From CBDCGS01 sp965216915 (GTDB lineage: Bacteria; Pseudomonadota; Alphaproteobacteria; UBA828), in NCBI GenBank assembly GCA_965216915.1, contig CBDCGS010000001.1, positions 124,001 to 188,000 on the forward strand: a stretch of 64,000 nucleotides of DNA, given 5' to 3'. Below are positions 30,467-38,776 of the stretch, in pieces (position 1 is the stretch's first letter; the number at the start of each line of letters is the position of its first letter). The translations under genes and the position numbers were made by a program. Under the pieces are notes generated by a model. It saw nothing but the letters and a program-made list of their open reading frames with translations, had not been told where the DNA came from and did not search any database.

Positions 30467-30730
30467 ATGCACGAGCGCCGCCTGGGCGATGCCGAGATCG
30501 GCATAGGTCGCCTGAAGAGAGCGGTTGTTCAGGAGCGCGATCTGAGCCGCCGCGTCCAGCGTCAGCGCGTCGGCGAGTCGCGCGTCGACGGCTCGCTGCA
30601 GCGCGTCCGAGACCGCGTCTTCCTGCGGCCACGCAACCTCCTTGCCGAGCCGCTCATCCACCGCTGCGGCGACATCGGCGAACTCGCCGTCTTGAGGGGC
30701 GCTCACGCACCCCGTTCGGCGTCTGGCGCG
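30467..30730 (-). pseudogene. Remnant of a TolC-family (CzcC/CusC-like) outer-membrane efflux lipoprotein
   Basis: The minus strand encodes a lipobox-like RRTGCVSAP, then GEFADVAAAVDERLGKEV, DALTLDAAAQIALLNNRSLQ and ATYADLGIAQAALVH. This is the N-terminal part of a heavy-metal-efflux outer membrane factor. Similarity stops at about 30467, exactly where the MarR gene ends, and the remaining 350 or so residues are absent. Leader residues before the lipobox are also poor. It looks like the scar of a deleted metal-efflux operon. Confidence 0.7.
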
Positions 30731-31003
30731 GGCTATCCGCGCCTCAGGCGAAGGATTCGGGGGATTCTGCTCGGATCGGAGCGGGGCGGCCGGGCGGGAC
30801 GCCGTGCATCGGTGGCTGTCGCGGTCCGCCCTGGTCCGGCCGGACGCCGTTGGCAATCAGCATAACGCCGCAGAGCGTGCAGCAATCGCCACACGTTTCA
30901 CGCAGGAATCGGCGCACGCCGTCCCGTGATGCTCGGCCGCGGGTGCCATGCGGCGCCGACGCCATAGCGGGTCCCGCATCGCCAAGCCGCCGGCTCGCGT
31001 GGA
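30731..31003. other. Stretch with no supported gene; one Cys-rich minus-strand frame
   Basis: Between the TolC remnant and the flavin reductase I see no convincing gene. A 73-codon minus-strand frame (30744-30965) contains RETCGDCCTLCGVML, a CxxCCxxC-like cluster, and sits upstream of the TolC remnant in the same direction. It could be a small metal-binding gene of the lost efflux operon, but no family or ribosome-binding site supports it. Confidence 0.3.
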
Positions 31004-31546
31004 CTATCCCTGGTCGGACGTGAAGGTGCCGAAGGCGCCCCGCGAGTAGAGCAGCGGCTCTTGAGCGGGGTCCGTGCGCACCGCCTGGACGCGGCCGACC
31101 AGCACCGTGTGCGTCTCCGCCTTGAGGGTTTGGCCGAGCAGGCAGTCAAAGCTTGCCAGCGCATCCATCAGCACCGGCGCGCCGGTCGAAAGCGTGCCCC
31201 AGTTCCCGGCGCTGAAACGCTCGTGGGCGTGCTTCGGACTGGAGAACCGCATAGCGAGCTCCAGGTGACGCTCTGCCAAGACGTTGACGCAAAACACCCG
31301 GCTCTGCAGCGTCGGGTCGTGGGCGCTCGCCGACCGGTTGACGCAGGCCAGCAGCAACGGAGGCTCGACACAGAGCGAGCAGACGGCGGTCGCGGTCAAG
31401 CCATTGCGTTCGCCTGCGATCGCCGTCGTCACGATCGTGACACCGGCCGCGAGCTGACGCATGCCCTCCTTGAACGCAGCCGTATCGGCTTCGCTCACCG
31501 CCGGGGTGGCGTCGAAATCGAAGTCGAAATCATCGAGAAGGGCCAT
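31004..31546 (-). CDS. Flavin reductase-like protein (HpaC/DIM6-NTAB family)
   Basis: A 180-residue FMN-binding flavin reductase. Typical parts are MRQLAAGVTIVTTAIAGERNG, TATAVCSLCVEPPLLLACVN, VFCVNVLAE, FDCLLGQTLKAETHTVLVGRV and a final YSRGAFG. Such proteins pass reduced flavin to two-component monooxygenases. No oxygenase partner is adjacent; the bifunctional monooxygenase at 2.9 kb has its own FAD/NADPH domain and should not need it. The ATG at 31546 follows GGGAGGAAGC. An Asp/Phe-rich N-terminal tail (LLDDFDFDFDATP) is unusual. Confidence 0.87.
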   Translation of the reverse strand: MALLDDFDFDFDATPAVSEADTAAFKEGMRQLAAGVTIVTTAIAGERNGLTATAVCSLCVEPPLLLACVNRSASAHDPTLQSRVFCVNVLAERHLELAMRFSSPKHAHERFSAGNWGTLSTGAPVLMDALASFDCLLGQTLKAETHTVLVGRVQAVRTDPAQEPLLYSRGAFGTFTSDQG

Positions 31547-31693
31547 GCTTCCTCCCAAGCGCGTCACCTGGCCGGGTTGTATCCGGCGCACGTCTCTCCC
31601 CGCCTTGGTATATTATGCAGACCATTGGCGCTCCGGCAACGCCGGCCCAGGCGCCCAGGCTCGACATAGTGCCCGGCCGCCTTCCCGTTAATC

Positions 31694-31722
31694 TTAGGGG
31701 AGCCTTAAGCGGGCTCCGCTAA
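31694..31722. promoter_or_regulatory. Inverted repeat TTAGGGGAGCC-N7-GGCTCCGCTAA
   Basis: Eleven-base arms with one mismatch around a 7-bp centre, in the 220-bp gap between the divergent flavin reductase and pseudokinase genes. It is 45 bp upstream of the pseudokinase start. It could be an operator or a leader hairpin. There is no T-tract, so it is not an intrinsic terminator. Confidence 0.45.
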
Positions 31723-31766
31723 GACGCTGTTTTGGGGGCGAGTGTTTACGTTCTTGGACAGTGGTC

Positions 31767-33815
31767 ATGGCGGGATCTCCGTCGAACGCAGGAGGTAATG
31801 ACGCCGCGGGCGGGCGGACCACCGCCGGCGCGCTCATCGACGAGCGCTTTCAGATCAACTTCGCCCAGCGGCTGCCGGCCCTCGATTCGCCCAATGCCGA
31901 GGCCTTCGCCGCGACCGACCACGAGAATGAGGGTCGCCGCTGCTTTGCGCTCCTGTGCAATCCGAGCATTCCGAACCGTGCCGAGATCGCCACGCGGCTC
32001 GCGCTGGTGCGCAGCCCCAATCTGATATCCGTTCACGCGTTTGCGGCCGCCGCCGCCCCCGGTGCGCCGGGGCGGCGGATGGCCTTCATTCTTCAGCAGC
32101 CGAGCGGCGAGCGCCTGCACCCGACGAAGGGCAAGGCCAAGGCGCTCGACGAGGCCACCATCCTCGAGCGGGTGCTGCCCGGCCTTCTCAACGCGCTCAA
32201 TGCGCTCCACGAGAGAGGCCTGCCCCATCGCGCGATCAGGCCGAGCAACATCTTCCTCGATCGTGCGGGGCGCCAGGGTGCCACGCTCGGCGAGTGCCTG
32301 TCAGCCCCGCCGGGGTTCGATCAGCCGGCCCTCTTCGAGCCGATCGAGCGCGCGGCAGCGCGACCCGCCGGACGGGGCGCCGGCACGCCCGCGTGCGACA
32401 TGCACGCACTCGGCATGACGATGGCGGCGCTGCTGCTCGGCGGGCTCCCCCCGTCGGAGCGCCCGCTGGATGAACTTCGCGACCGGGTCGAGCGCCAAAC
32501 CTTCTCGCTCATCGCACCGTTGCTGGTGTGCTCGGACGCGCTGCGCGATCTCCTGGCCGGGCTGCTCGTCGACGACCCGTCGCAGCGCTGGAGCATCGAG
32601 GACCTTCGCGCCTGGACGGCCGGCCGCCGCTCGAGCCCGCCGGCCCGCCGCTCGCGGGACGGCATGCGGCCCTACACCTTCCTTCGCCACGAGTACAAGT
32701 CGCCGAAGGCGCTCGCCCATGCGTTCGCCAACAATTCCGGCGCCGCGCAGGGCGCGCTCCGCGAAGGCCGGCTCGCCGCGTGGATTCGCCGGAGCTATGG
32801 CGACCGGACGCGGTCGGAAGCGATCACCGCGCTGATCGGCCGCCCCGAGGATATGCGCGAGGGCCTCACCGTGATCGACGACGAGGTCGTCGCCTCGGTG
32901 ACGCTGGTGCTCGATCCCGAGGGCCCGGTGCGCTACCGCGACCAGGCGGTCATGTTGGATGGCATCGGGCCGGCGCTCGCCCACGCGATGCTCAGCAACG
33001 ACGCCGAAGGGGTCAAGACGATCAAGCGGATCCTCGGCGTCGGCCTGCCGCTTCGCGCCCTCGGCGAGGATGAGGGCGACGGAGCCCAGCGCGAGCGCGA
33101 GAACCTCTTCCGCACGCTCATGGGCTTCGCCAAGGAAACCAACGCGGAAACCGGGATCGAGCGATGCACCTACGAGCTCAACCCATCCCTCCATTGCCTG
33201 AGCCCCCTGGTGGTCGATGCCCACGTGACCGCGCTCGACGAGCTCGCCAGCGCGCTCGACGCGCTTGCCAAGGGCGGCCAACCGCCTCGTGGCAGCCCGC
33301 GCGACCGGCACGTCGCTGCGTTCATCGCGAGCAGGCTCCCGCTCTCCGAACGCCAGAGGGTGATTGCGCGGATGCGCGGCGCGCCGCCCGACGCCGCCGA
33401 CGGTCTCGCGGATCTGGCCTTGATGTCCGCCATCCAGCGCCACGCGAGCTGCGGTCCCCTGCCCGGCCTTGCGCGCTGGCTCGAGGCGCCGCTCGGCAAA
33501 GCCGTGGATTCCTTCTACAGCCGCTCGCGCCGGGAAAAGATGAAGGCCGCGCTTCAGGAAGCGACGCGCGCCGGTGACTTGAACGGCATGCTGCGCGCGG
33601 CAAGCGGTGCGCGCGAGCGGAGCCTCGACCAACGCCAGTACCGTGTGGCCGAAAAGCGCCGCGCCGCGCTGAGCGCCGAAATCGCGCGGCTCAAGACGAT
33701 GATCGCCCGGCGCCATCAGCTCGCCATCGTGCGAGGACGGCGGGTCTCGGTCAGCCTTGCGGTCATCGTTCTCCTGATCGCCTGCGCCTCGGCCGCCGGA
33801 GGAATCAGGCTGTGA
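31767..33815 (+). CDS. Tail-anchored protein kinase-like protein, probably a pseudokinase
   Basis: A 682-residue protein whose N-terminal 300 residues follow a Ser/Thr kinase fold but lack key residues. The catalytic loop reads HRAIRPSNIFLDR (residues 154-166) instead of HRDxKPxN, so the catalytic Asp is Ala. The metal-binding DFG is replaced by ATLGE, and no VAIK Lys is evident. WRWSIEDL-like helix XI text reads SQRWSIEDLRAWTAG. The middle (300-620) is an unassigned helical region. A single membrane segment (SVSLAVIVLLIACASAAGG) ends the protein, so it is tail-anchored with the body in the cytoplasm. It overlaps the next gene by GTGA. Confidence 0.75.
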   Translation: MAGSPSNAGGNDAAGGRTTAGALIDERFQINFAQRLPALDSPNAEAFAATDHENEGRRCFALLCNPSIPNRAEIATRLALVRSPNLISVHAFAAAAAPGAPGRRMAFILQQPSGERLHPTKGKAKALDEATILERVLPGLLNALNALHERGLPHRAIRPSNIFLDRAGRQGATLGECLSAPPGFDQPALFEPIERAAARPAGRGAGTPACDMHALGMTMAALLLGGLPPSERPLDELRDRVERQTFSLIAPLLVCSDALRDLLAGLLVDDPSQRWSIEDLRAWTAGRRSSPPARRSRDGMRPYTFLRHEYKSPKALAHAFANNSGAAQGALREGRLAAWIRRSYGDRTRSEAITALIGRPEDMREGLTVIDDEVVASVTLVLDPEGPVRYRDQAVMLDGIGPALAHAMLSNDAEGVKTIKRILGVGLPLRALGEDEGDGAQRERENLFRTLMGFAKETNAETGIERCTYELNPSLHCLSPLVVDAHVTALDELASALDALAKGGQPPRGSPRDRHVAAFIASRLPLSERQRVIARMRGAPPDAADGLADLALMSAIQRHASCGPLPGLARWLEAPLGKAVDSFYSRSRREKMKAALQEATRAGDLNGMLRAASGARERSLDQRQYRVAEKRRAALSAEIARLKTMIARRHQLAIVRGRRVSVSLAVIVLLIACASAAGGIRL

Positions 33816-34420
33816 GCGCGCGGAAACAACGCGCGGGCGGCACGCGCGCCCCGACCAGGACCGCGGGAAAGCGCGCCGCCCAAGCCAAGCGCCAGCGCGC
33901 AGGCGCGCGTGCCGCAAGCCGACGCAAAGCGGCATCCGCCGCACCGCGGGTCAAGAAAACCAAGCGCGTCAAGGCCGGCGGCTCGAACCGGGACACCGTT
34001 CTCTTCGGGATGGCGCTCGCCGCGCTCGGGACCGCGCTTGCCCTCTACGTGCTCCCGGTGTTCGTGATCGTCTATGGCGGCATGCTGCCGACGTTGGTCG
34101 CGTTCCTCATCGACGAGCATCCGCGCCAGCAGCTGTTCCGAACGGTCGCGGCGATGAATCTCGCCGGGGTGGTCGGCTTCATCGAGCCTGCATGGCGCGC
34201 CACGCCGGCGTTCGGGCTAGTTGGCTACCCGGTGTCCGATGCCGCGGTTTGGTTTGTCATTCTCGGCTCCGCCATTGGCGGGTTCGCGCTTGCCTGGGGG
34301 CTGCCGCTCGCGGCCGGCGTGGTGCTCGAAATCACGCTCAAGGCGCGGCTCGAGCGCGCCGAAGCCGCGCTGCAAGCGCTCACCCGCGAGTGGAGCGTCG
34401 AGGAGCGGGACGGCCGCTAA
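33812..34420 (+). CDS. Membrane protein with a basic N-terminal tail, coupled to the pseudokinase
   Basis: A 202-residue protein. Its first 58 residues are extremely rich in Lys, Arg and Ala (AGKRAAQAKRQRAGARAASR). Two or three membrane segments follow (LFGMALAALGTALALYVLP, VFVIVYGGMLPTLVAFLID, WFVILGSAIGGFALAWGLP) and a cytoplasmic C-terminal helix. The family is not recognised. The GTG start overlaps the pseudokinase stop, so the two are translationally coupled and probably form one membrane complex. The basic tail could contact nucleic acid, acidic lipids or the partner. Confidence 0.7.
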   Translation: MSARKQRAGGTRAPTRTAGKRAAQAKRQRAGARAASRRKAASAAPRVKKTKRVKAGGSNRDTVLFGMALAALGTALALYVLPVFVIVYGGMLPTLVAFLIDEHPRQQLFRTVAAMNLAGVVGFIEPAWRATPAFGLVGYPVSDAAVWFVILGSAIGGFALAWGLPLAAGVVLEITLKARLERAEAALQALTREWSVEERDGR

Positions 34421-34710
34421 TCGCGCGTCAAAAGGGCGCGCGCGATCGCCCGCCACTCGTCCTTGAGCGGTCCGTCCGCGGGGGGCTTTTCGGCCCGGCG
34501 GTACCAGTAACCCGCGTTCGACAGATCGCCTTCTACGCGGTGGAGATAGGCATGCACCCACGCCCCCTCGGCGCCCTTGTCCTTCTGGGCCAGGCGATGC
34601 GCCTCGTCCCAGTCACCCCGCGCTTCCTGCCAAAGCGCCGCGAGCGCGAGCGGCAGGCCTTCTGGCGGCGCGTCGGCGCCGAGCGTTCGCTCGAATTCCG
34701 TCAGATCCAC
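34417..34710 (-). CDS. Small conserved soluble protein, 97 residues
   Basis: A short acidic protein with the pattern LALAALWQEARGDWDEAHRL, GAEGAWVHAYLHRVEGDLSN and AGYWYRRAEKPPADG. It resembles small alphaproteobacterial proteins of unknown function that read like a single tetratricopeptide-type helical hairpin pair. GTG 34710 is chosen because GAGGGGAGGGG precedes it; an in-frame upstream extension lacks any signal. It overlaps the membrane-protein gene end-to-end by 4 bp. Confidence 0.7.
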   Translation of the reverse strand: MDLTEFERTLGADAPPEGLPLALAALWQEARGDWDEAHRLAQKDKGAEGAWVHAYLHRVEGDLSNAGYWYRRAEKPPADGPLKDEWRAIARALLTRD

Positions 34711-34776
34711 GCGCCCCTCCCCTCGTCGGTTGCAGAGGGCCCTTTGTAGGCCGCGCTGCGGCATCCGTGAAGCGGC

Positions 34777-35904
34777 TTAGGCGGCGGTGGCCGCCCGTCT
34801 GTGGAGTGAGATGAGCGCGACCTCGCCCCGGCTGAAATAGCGCGCCGCGATGTCCGAGACGCCGACGCCGGTATTGGTGTAGCCGATCATGCGGTCGATG
34901 TGCCAAAGGCCGCGCGCGCATTGGCGGTGGCGCCGCAGATTGGTGTGGAGCGGCCGACCGGTCGGCAGGCAGATCTGCCCGCCGTGGGTGTGCCCGGCGA
35001 GGTAGAGCCTGTGACCGCTCGTCGCCGCAAGGCCGGCGAGCTCCGCCGAGTGCACCAGCGCGATGCGAAAACCCGCCGGCGCCGCGGCGAGCGCCGCCGG
35101 CGCATCGGGCGTGTGGAAGCGGTGCACATCGTCGGTGCCGGTGATGACGAGGCGCTCGCCGCCGGCCTCGAGAATCCAACTCTCGTTGATGAGCACACGC
35201 ACGCCGAAGCCTTCGAGCACGGCGGCGAGGCCGGCGTCGTCGTGATTGCCGAGCACCGCGCACACGCCGTGCCGCGCGCCCACCGTGCCGACGAGACGCG
35301 CCAGCATGGGCACGACGATAGCGCGTGTGCCACGCGCCTCCTGCTGGTAGTCGCCGGTCAGCACGCAGAGATCCGCCTCGACGCCGTCGACGAGCGAGAT
35401 CGCGGCTTGCGTCGCCTCGGGCAAGCTGTCGATGTGGAGGTCGCTCAGGTGAAGGATCTTGAAGTCGTCGAAGGCCGGCGGCAGATCGTCGAACGCGAGC
35501 GCCAGTCGGTTGAAGCGGAGATTGAGGGCATTCGCGCGCCCGCGCGTGCGCAAGCCGGGAAACGCCATCGCCTGAGAAAGCGCCCAGTATCCCGCGCGCT
35601 GAACCGCGCGCTCCGCAGTCCAGTTGCCCGCTGACCGCAAAATGCGCCGCTGCTCCACCACGCAACGGCGCTGATACCACCGATCGCGCGCGTCGGCACG
35701 CGCCAAGGGCACGGTGATCCGCCGCACCTCGGCATCGACACATGGCGCGGCGGCGCCGCCGTCGATCGCGGTACGGAGATTGCCATGCTGGAGGGCGTGC
35801 AGCATTTCGGGACCCGGTGCGGTGCTCGCGCGGCACCGGGCTACGGCAAAACCGTGAAGCGAAGATGAACGCGGCGCCGCCAGGGCGCGCTGGAGGGTGC
35901 TCAT
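34777..35904 (-). CDS. Metallophosphoesterase
   Basis: A 375-residue calcineurin-like phosphoesterase. The metal-ligand motifs are complete and in order: ILHLSDLHIDS, LTGDYQQE, VLGNHDDAG, VHSAELA and LAGHTHGGQICLP. The N-terminal 140 residues are less conserved, with no clear signal peptide. AGHTHGGQ and the overall layout resemble the YkuE/YaeI branch, which acts on lipid-linked or nucleotide diphosphates at the membrane. The true substrate is unknown. Confidence 0.88.
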   Translation of the reverse strand: MSTLQRALAAPRSSSLHGFAVARCRASTAPGPEMLHALQHGNLRTAIDGGAAAPCVDAEVRRITVPLARADARDRWYQRRCVVEQRRILRSAGNWTAERAVQRAGYWALSQAMAFPGLRTRGRANALNLRFNRLALAFDDLPPAFDDFKILHLSDLHIDSLPEATQAAISLVDGVEADLCVLTGDYQQEARGTRAIVVPMLARLVGTVGARHGVCAVLGNHDDAGLAAVLEGFGVRVLINESWILEAGGERLVITGTDDVHRFHTPDAPAALAAAPAGFRIALVHSAELAGLAATSGHRLYLAGHTHGGQICLPTGRPLHTNLRRHRQCARGLWHIDRMIGYTNTGVGVSDIAARYFSRGEVALISLHRRAATAA

Positions 35905-35945
35905 CCGCGGCGTTTCAAGAGGCGTGCTGCCACAAGGCGCGGACC

Positions 35946-36515
35946 CTAGCTTCCCGCGTCCATCGCCGCCTCGAGCTGCGGAACATATTCGCGCACGAGG
36001 TCGCGATCCGCCTGCGAGGTTTCCGGCATGCCGGCCATCGCGGCCTCGGCCTGCGCCATGGCATCTTCCATCTGTGCCAGCAAAGCGGCTTTCTGCTCCT
36101 CGGTCATGTTCGGATCCTCTTCGAGCATCTGGCGCATCTGCGCCATGGTCTCGGCCATGTCCTGTCCGCCGCCGGCGTCACCCATCTGGATCGCCATGTA
36201 GGCGGCCATCACGCGATCGCCGACCCGACCCCAATCCGCGCCGTCGGCGAATCCATGGTCTTCGGCGATGTCGTCGATCTCGTCGAAGCCCACCGCGCGC
36301 ATGATCTCGACGGCGTCGCTGAACGAGGTGAACGTACGCCCGGATTCGCGCCGATACTCCTCGGCTTCGTCCTCATAGGCCTCTGCTTCGACACGAATTT
36401 CCTCGAAGGCTTCGATGAAGCCCTCGACCTCGGCGCGACTCAAATCGGCCGCATGGGCCGGCAGCACCCAAAGGAGACAAAAGCAAACCAACACGCTCGC
36501 GCGAAGCCAGGTCAT
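35946..36515 (-). CDS. Secreted acidic protein of unknown function
   Basis: A 189-residue protein with a clear signal peptide (TWLRASVLVCFCLLWVLPAHA, cleavage after AHA near residue 23). The mature part is strongly acidic and helical (EEIRVEAEAYEDEAEEYRRE) with a Met/Gln/Glu-rich central stretch (MAETMAQMRQMLEEDPNMTE). No domain is recognised. The Met-rich stretch might bind copper, but there is no MxxM-type regularity strong enough to claim it. ATG 36515 begins the signal peptide. Confidence 0.7.
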   Translation of the reverse strand: MTWLRASVLVCFCLLWVLPAHAADLSRAEVEGFIEAFEEIRVEAEAYEDEAEEYRRESGRTFTSFSDAVEIMRAVGFDEIDDIAEDHGFADGADWGRVGDRVMAAYMAIQMGDAGGGQDMAETMAQMRQMLEEDPNMTEEQKAALLAQMEDAMAQAEAAMAGMPETSQADRDLVREYVPQLEAAMDAGS

Positions 36516-36675
36516 CACATCACCGTTTCGTTGAGGAGGTACCCGGCTCATAGCACAGGTGGTCGGAGATCGCGCGCACAATGGGCGCGCGGCGCCCCCG
36601 CTTCCACAACCCTCTGTTCGGGCGGCCCACGCATCAGTAGAGTCTCGGCGGCCGGCGAACAGGGAGGGGCCCACC

Positions 36676-37683
36676 ATGCACATCACCGAAACGGGCGAAA
36701 AGATCTTCGTGATCGATGGGCACACGCATTTCTGGCGTGCCGATCCCGACAATCACCGCAATATCCACGGCAAGCAGTTCATCGACTGCTTCTACGACTA
36801 TCACACCGCGCTGAGCCCGCCCGAGGAAGTGTGGCCCAAGGAGAAGTTCGAGCGCTATGACGCCGAGACGATGCACCGCGACCTCTTCGTCGACGGTCCG
36901 GCCGATATGGCGATCCTGCAATCCACCTACCTGACGGATTTCTTCACGGCGGGCTTCAACACGGTCGAACAAAATGCAGAAATCGCGAAGCAATATCCCG
37001 ATCGCTTCATCGTCAACGGCGGCTTCGACCCGCGCGAGGGCGAACAGGCGCTCGAGCATATTCACTATCTGAGCGAGACCCACGGCTGCACCGGGGTGAA
37101 GCTCTACACCGCCGAATGGAAGGGCGCGTCGAAGGGCTGGAAGCTCAACGACCCGGAGGCCTATCGCTGCTTCGAGCTCTGCGAGAGGCTCGGCATCGTC
37201 AACATCCACGTGCACAAGGGGCCGACGATCACGCCGCTCAACAAGGACGCGTTCGACGTGCACGACGTGGACTACGCGGCGACGGATTTTCCGAACCTCA
37301 ACTTCATTGTCGAGCATGTTGGGCTGCCGCGCCTCGATGACTTCTGCTGGATCGCCGTGCAAGAGGCCAACGTCTATGGCGGCCTTGCCGTCGCCATCCC
37401 TTTCATCCACAGCCGGCCGCGCTATTTCGCCGAGATGATGGGCGAGCTTCTGTTCTGGCTCGGGGAGGACCGCCTCCTCTTCGCCAGCGACTATGCGATT
37501 TGGACGCCGATGTGGATCGTCGACAAGTTCATGGCCTTCGAGCTGCCTGACGATGTGAAGCAGGAGCGCGGCGTCGACCTCACCCTTGAGGCGAAGAAAA
37601 AGATCTTGGGCCTCAACGCCGCACAACTTTACGGCATCGACGTCGGCGCCAAGACCAAGGCGCTGGCCGCCGCCGCCGCGTAG
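36676..37683 (+). CDS. Amidohydrolase-2 family metal-dependent hydrolase
   Basis: A 335-residue TIM-barrel hydrolase of the amidohydrolase-2 (ACMSD-like) family. Metal-site motifs are FVIDGHTHFWR (HxH), CTGVKLYTAEW, VNIHVHKGP, FIVEHVGLPRLDD and the catalytic Asp in LLFASDYAIW. The substrate is unknown. It leads a three-gene operon with a MIP18-like protein 4 bp downstream and an EthD protein. Amidohydrolase plus MIP18-like pairs also occur in diiron hydrocarbon-monooxygenase clusters, but no such oxygenase is present here. GGGAGGGGC precedes the ATG. Confidence 0.88.
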   Translation: MHITETGEKIFVIDGHTHFWRADPDNHRNIHGKQFIDCFYDYHTALSPPEEVWPKEKFERYDAETMHRDLFVDGPADMAILQSTYLTDFFTAGFNTVEQNAEIAKQYPDRFIVNGGFDPREGEQALEHIHYLSETHGCTGVKLYTAEWKGASKGWKLNDPEAYRCFELCERLGIVNIHVHKGPTITPLNKDAFDVHDVDYAATDFPNLNFIVEHVGLPRLDDFCWIAVQEANVYGGLAVAIPFIHSRPRYFAEMMGELLFWLGEDRLLFASDYAIWTPMWIVDKFMAFELPDDVKQERGVDLTLEAKKKILGLNAAQLYGIDVGAKTKALAAAAA

Positions 37684-37687
37684 TGCC

Positions 37688-38452
37688 GTGACGACGCAAC
37701 GCATTGACCGGGACGATCCGCGCGTCCGCGCGGTCTGGCAGGCGCTCGACGGCGTGACCGACCCGGAACTCGACGAGCCGGTCACAGCGCTCGGCTTCAT
37801 CGAGGCGATCGCGATCGACGACGACGCCGCGGTAACCGTCGAGTTCCGCCTCCCGACCTATTGGTGCTCACCCAATTTCGCTTATCTGATGGCCGACGAC
37901 ATGCGCCGCGCGGTGATCGCGCTGGATTGGGTGAGCGGCGTGCGCCCCGTGCTCCATGAGCATATGGAGGCGGAGCGGCTGAACGATGGGGTCGCGCGCG
38001 GCTTGTCGTTCGACGAGACCTTCGGCGATCTCGCCGACGGCCAAAGCCTCGACGCGCTGCGCCTGACCTTCCGGCGCAAGGCGTTTCAGCGCCGCCAAGA
38101 GGTGCTGCTGCGCGCCCTGCGCGCGGCCGGCGTGTCGAAATCCGCGCTGGTGTCGATGACGCTTGCCGCCCTCACGGAGACCGCGCTCGATGCCGCGGGC
38201 GAGGAGGCCAAGGCGCGCTACCTCGCCATTCGGCGCGCGTTCGCGGCGCCCGACACGGCCGCGCCGGCCTTCCTCTTGATCGACGGCACGCCGCTCACGC
38301 TCGACGGTTTCGACGCCCACCTCGATGCGCTGCGCGGGACCCGCCTCAACATGGAATTCAACGGCGCGCTTTGCCGGGGCCTTCTCGAAGCCCGCGCGCG
38401 GCGCCGCGCGGCCGACCAATCCGACACCACAACGCCCGCCCCTTCGCACTGA
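37688..38452 (+). CDS. MIP18/DUF59-family iron-sulfur assembly-like protein with C-terminal extension
   Basis: The N-terminal 100 residues follow the MIP18 (DUF59, PaaD/SufT-like) fold: ALDGVTDPELDEPVTALGFI and EFRLPTYWCSPNFAYLMADD, with the conserved Cys in the usual place. About 150 further residues are not recognised, and intact DUF59 proteins are usually about 100-130 long, so this is an extended version. The likely role is delivering an iron-sulfur or metal centre to a partner enzyme. GTG 37688 lies 4 bp after the amidohydrolase stop. Confidence 0.8.
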   Translation: MTTQRIDRDDPRVRAVWQALDGVTDPELDEPVTALGFIEAIAIDDDAAVTVEFRLPTYWCSPNFAYLMADDMRRAVIALDWVSGVRPVLHEHMEAERLNDGVARGLSFDETFGDLADGQSLDALRLTFRRKAFQRRQEVLLRALRAAGVSKSALVSMTLAALTETALDAAGEEAKARYLAIRRAFAAPDTAAPAFLLIDGTPLTLDGFDAHLDALRGTRLNMEFNGALCRGLLEARARRRAADQSDTTTPAPSH

Positions 38453-38467
38453 CTGGGAGTCCCAACC

Positions 38468-38776
38468 ATGTACCGCCTGACCGTGACCTACGCCGCCGAG
38501 GATGGCGGCAAGTTCGATTTCGATTACTACCGCGATGTCCACATGCCCATGGTCATGGATCGCGTCGGCGCCGACGCCGTGAAGTTCGAGGTCTCGAAGG
38601 GGATGTTCGCGGGCGACGGCGGCAGGCCGCATTACACCTGCATCGGGCAGGTCTATTTGTCGTCGCTCGATGGCTTTCAAAAGGCCATGGAGCAGCATGG
38701 CGCCGAGATCATGGGCGACGTGCCCAACTACACCAACATCGCGCCGACGGTGCAGATCGAGGAGATGGTCGCTTAA
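38468..38776 (+). CDS. EthD-family protein
   Basis: A 102-residue ferredoxin-like alpha/beta-barrel protein with the EthD pattern: VTYAAEDGGKFDFDYYRDVHMPMV, YTCIGQVYLSSLDGFQKAM and VPNYTNIAPTVQIEEM. EthD is needed for ether degradation by the EthABCD system, and homologues accompany many catabolic operons. It forms an operon with the amidohydrolase and MIP18-like genes. The stop overlaps the convergent glycosyltransferase stop by 4 bp. Confidence 0.88.
   Translation: MYRLTVTYAAEDGGKFDFDYYRDVHMPMVMDRVGADAVKFEVSKGMFAGDGGRPHYTCIGQVYLSSLDGFQKAMEQHGAEIMGDVPNYTNIAPTVQIEEMVA

Noticed and set aside
30744..30965. A 73-residue Cys-rich protein
   Set aside because: CxxCCxxC-like pattern but no ribosome-binding site, no family and a Pro/Gly/Arg-rich remainder typical of chance frames.
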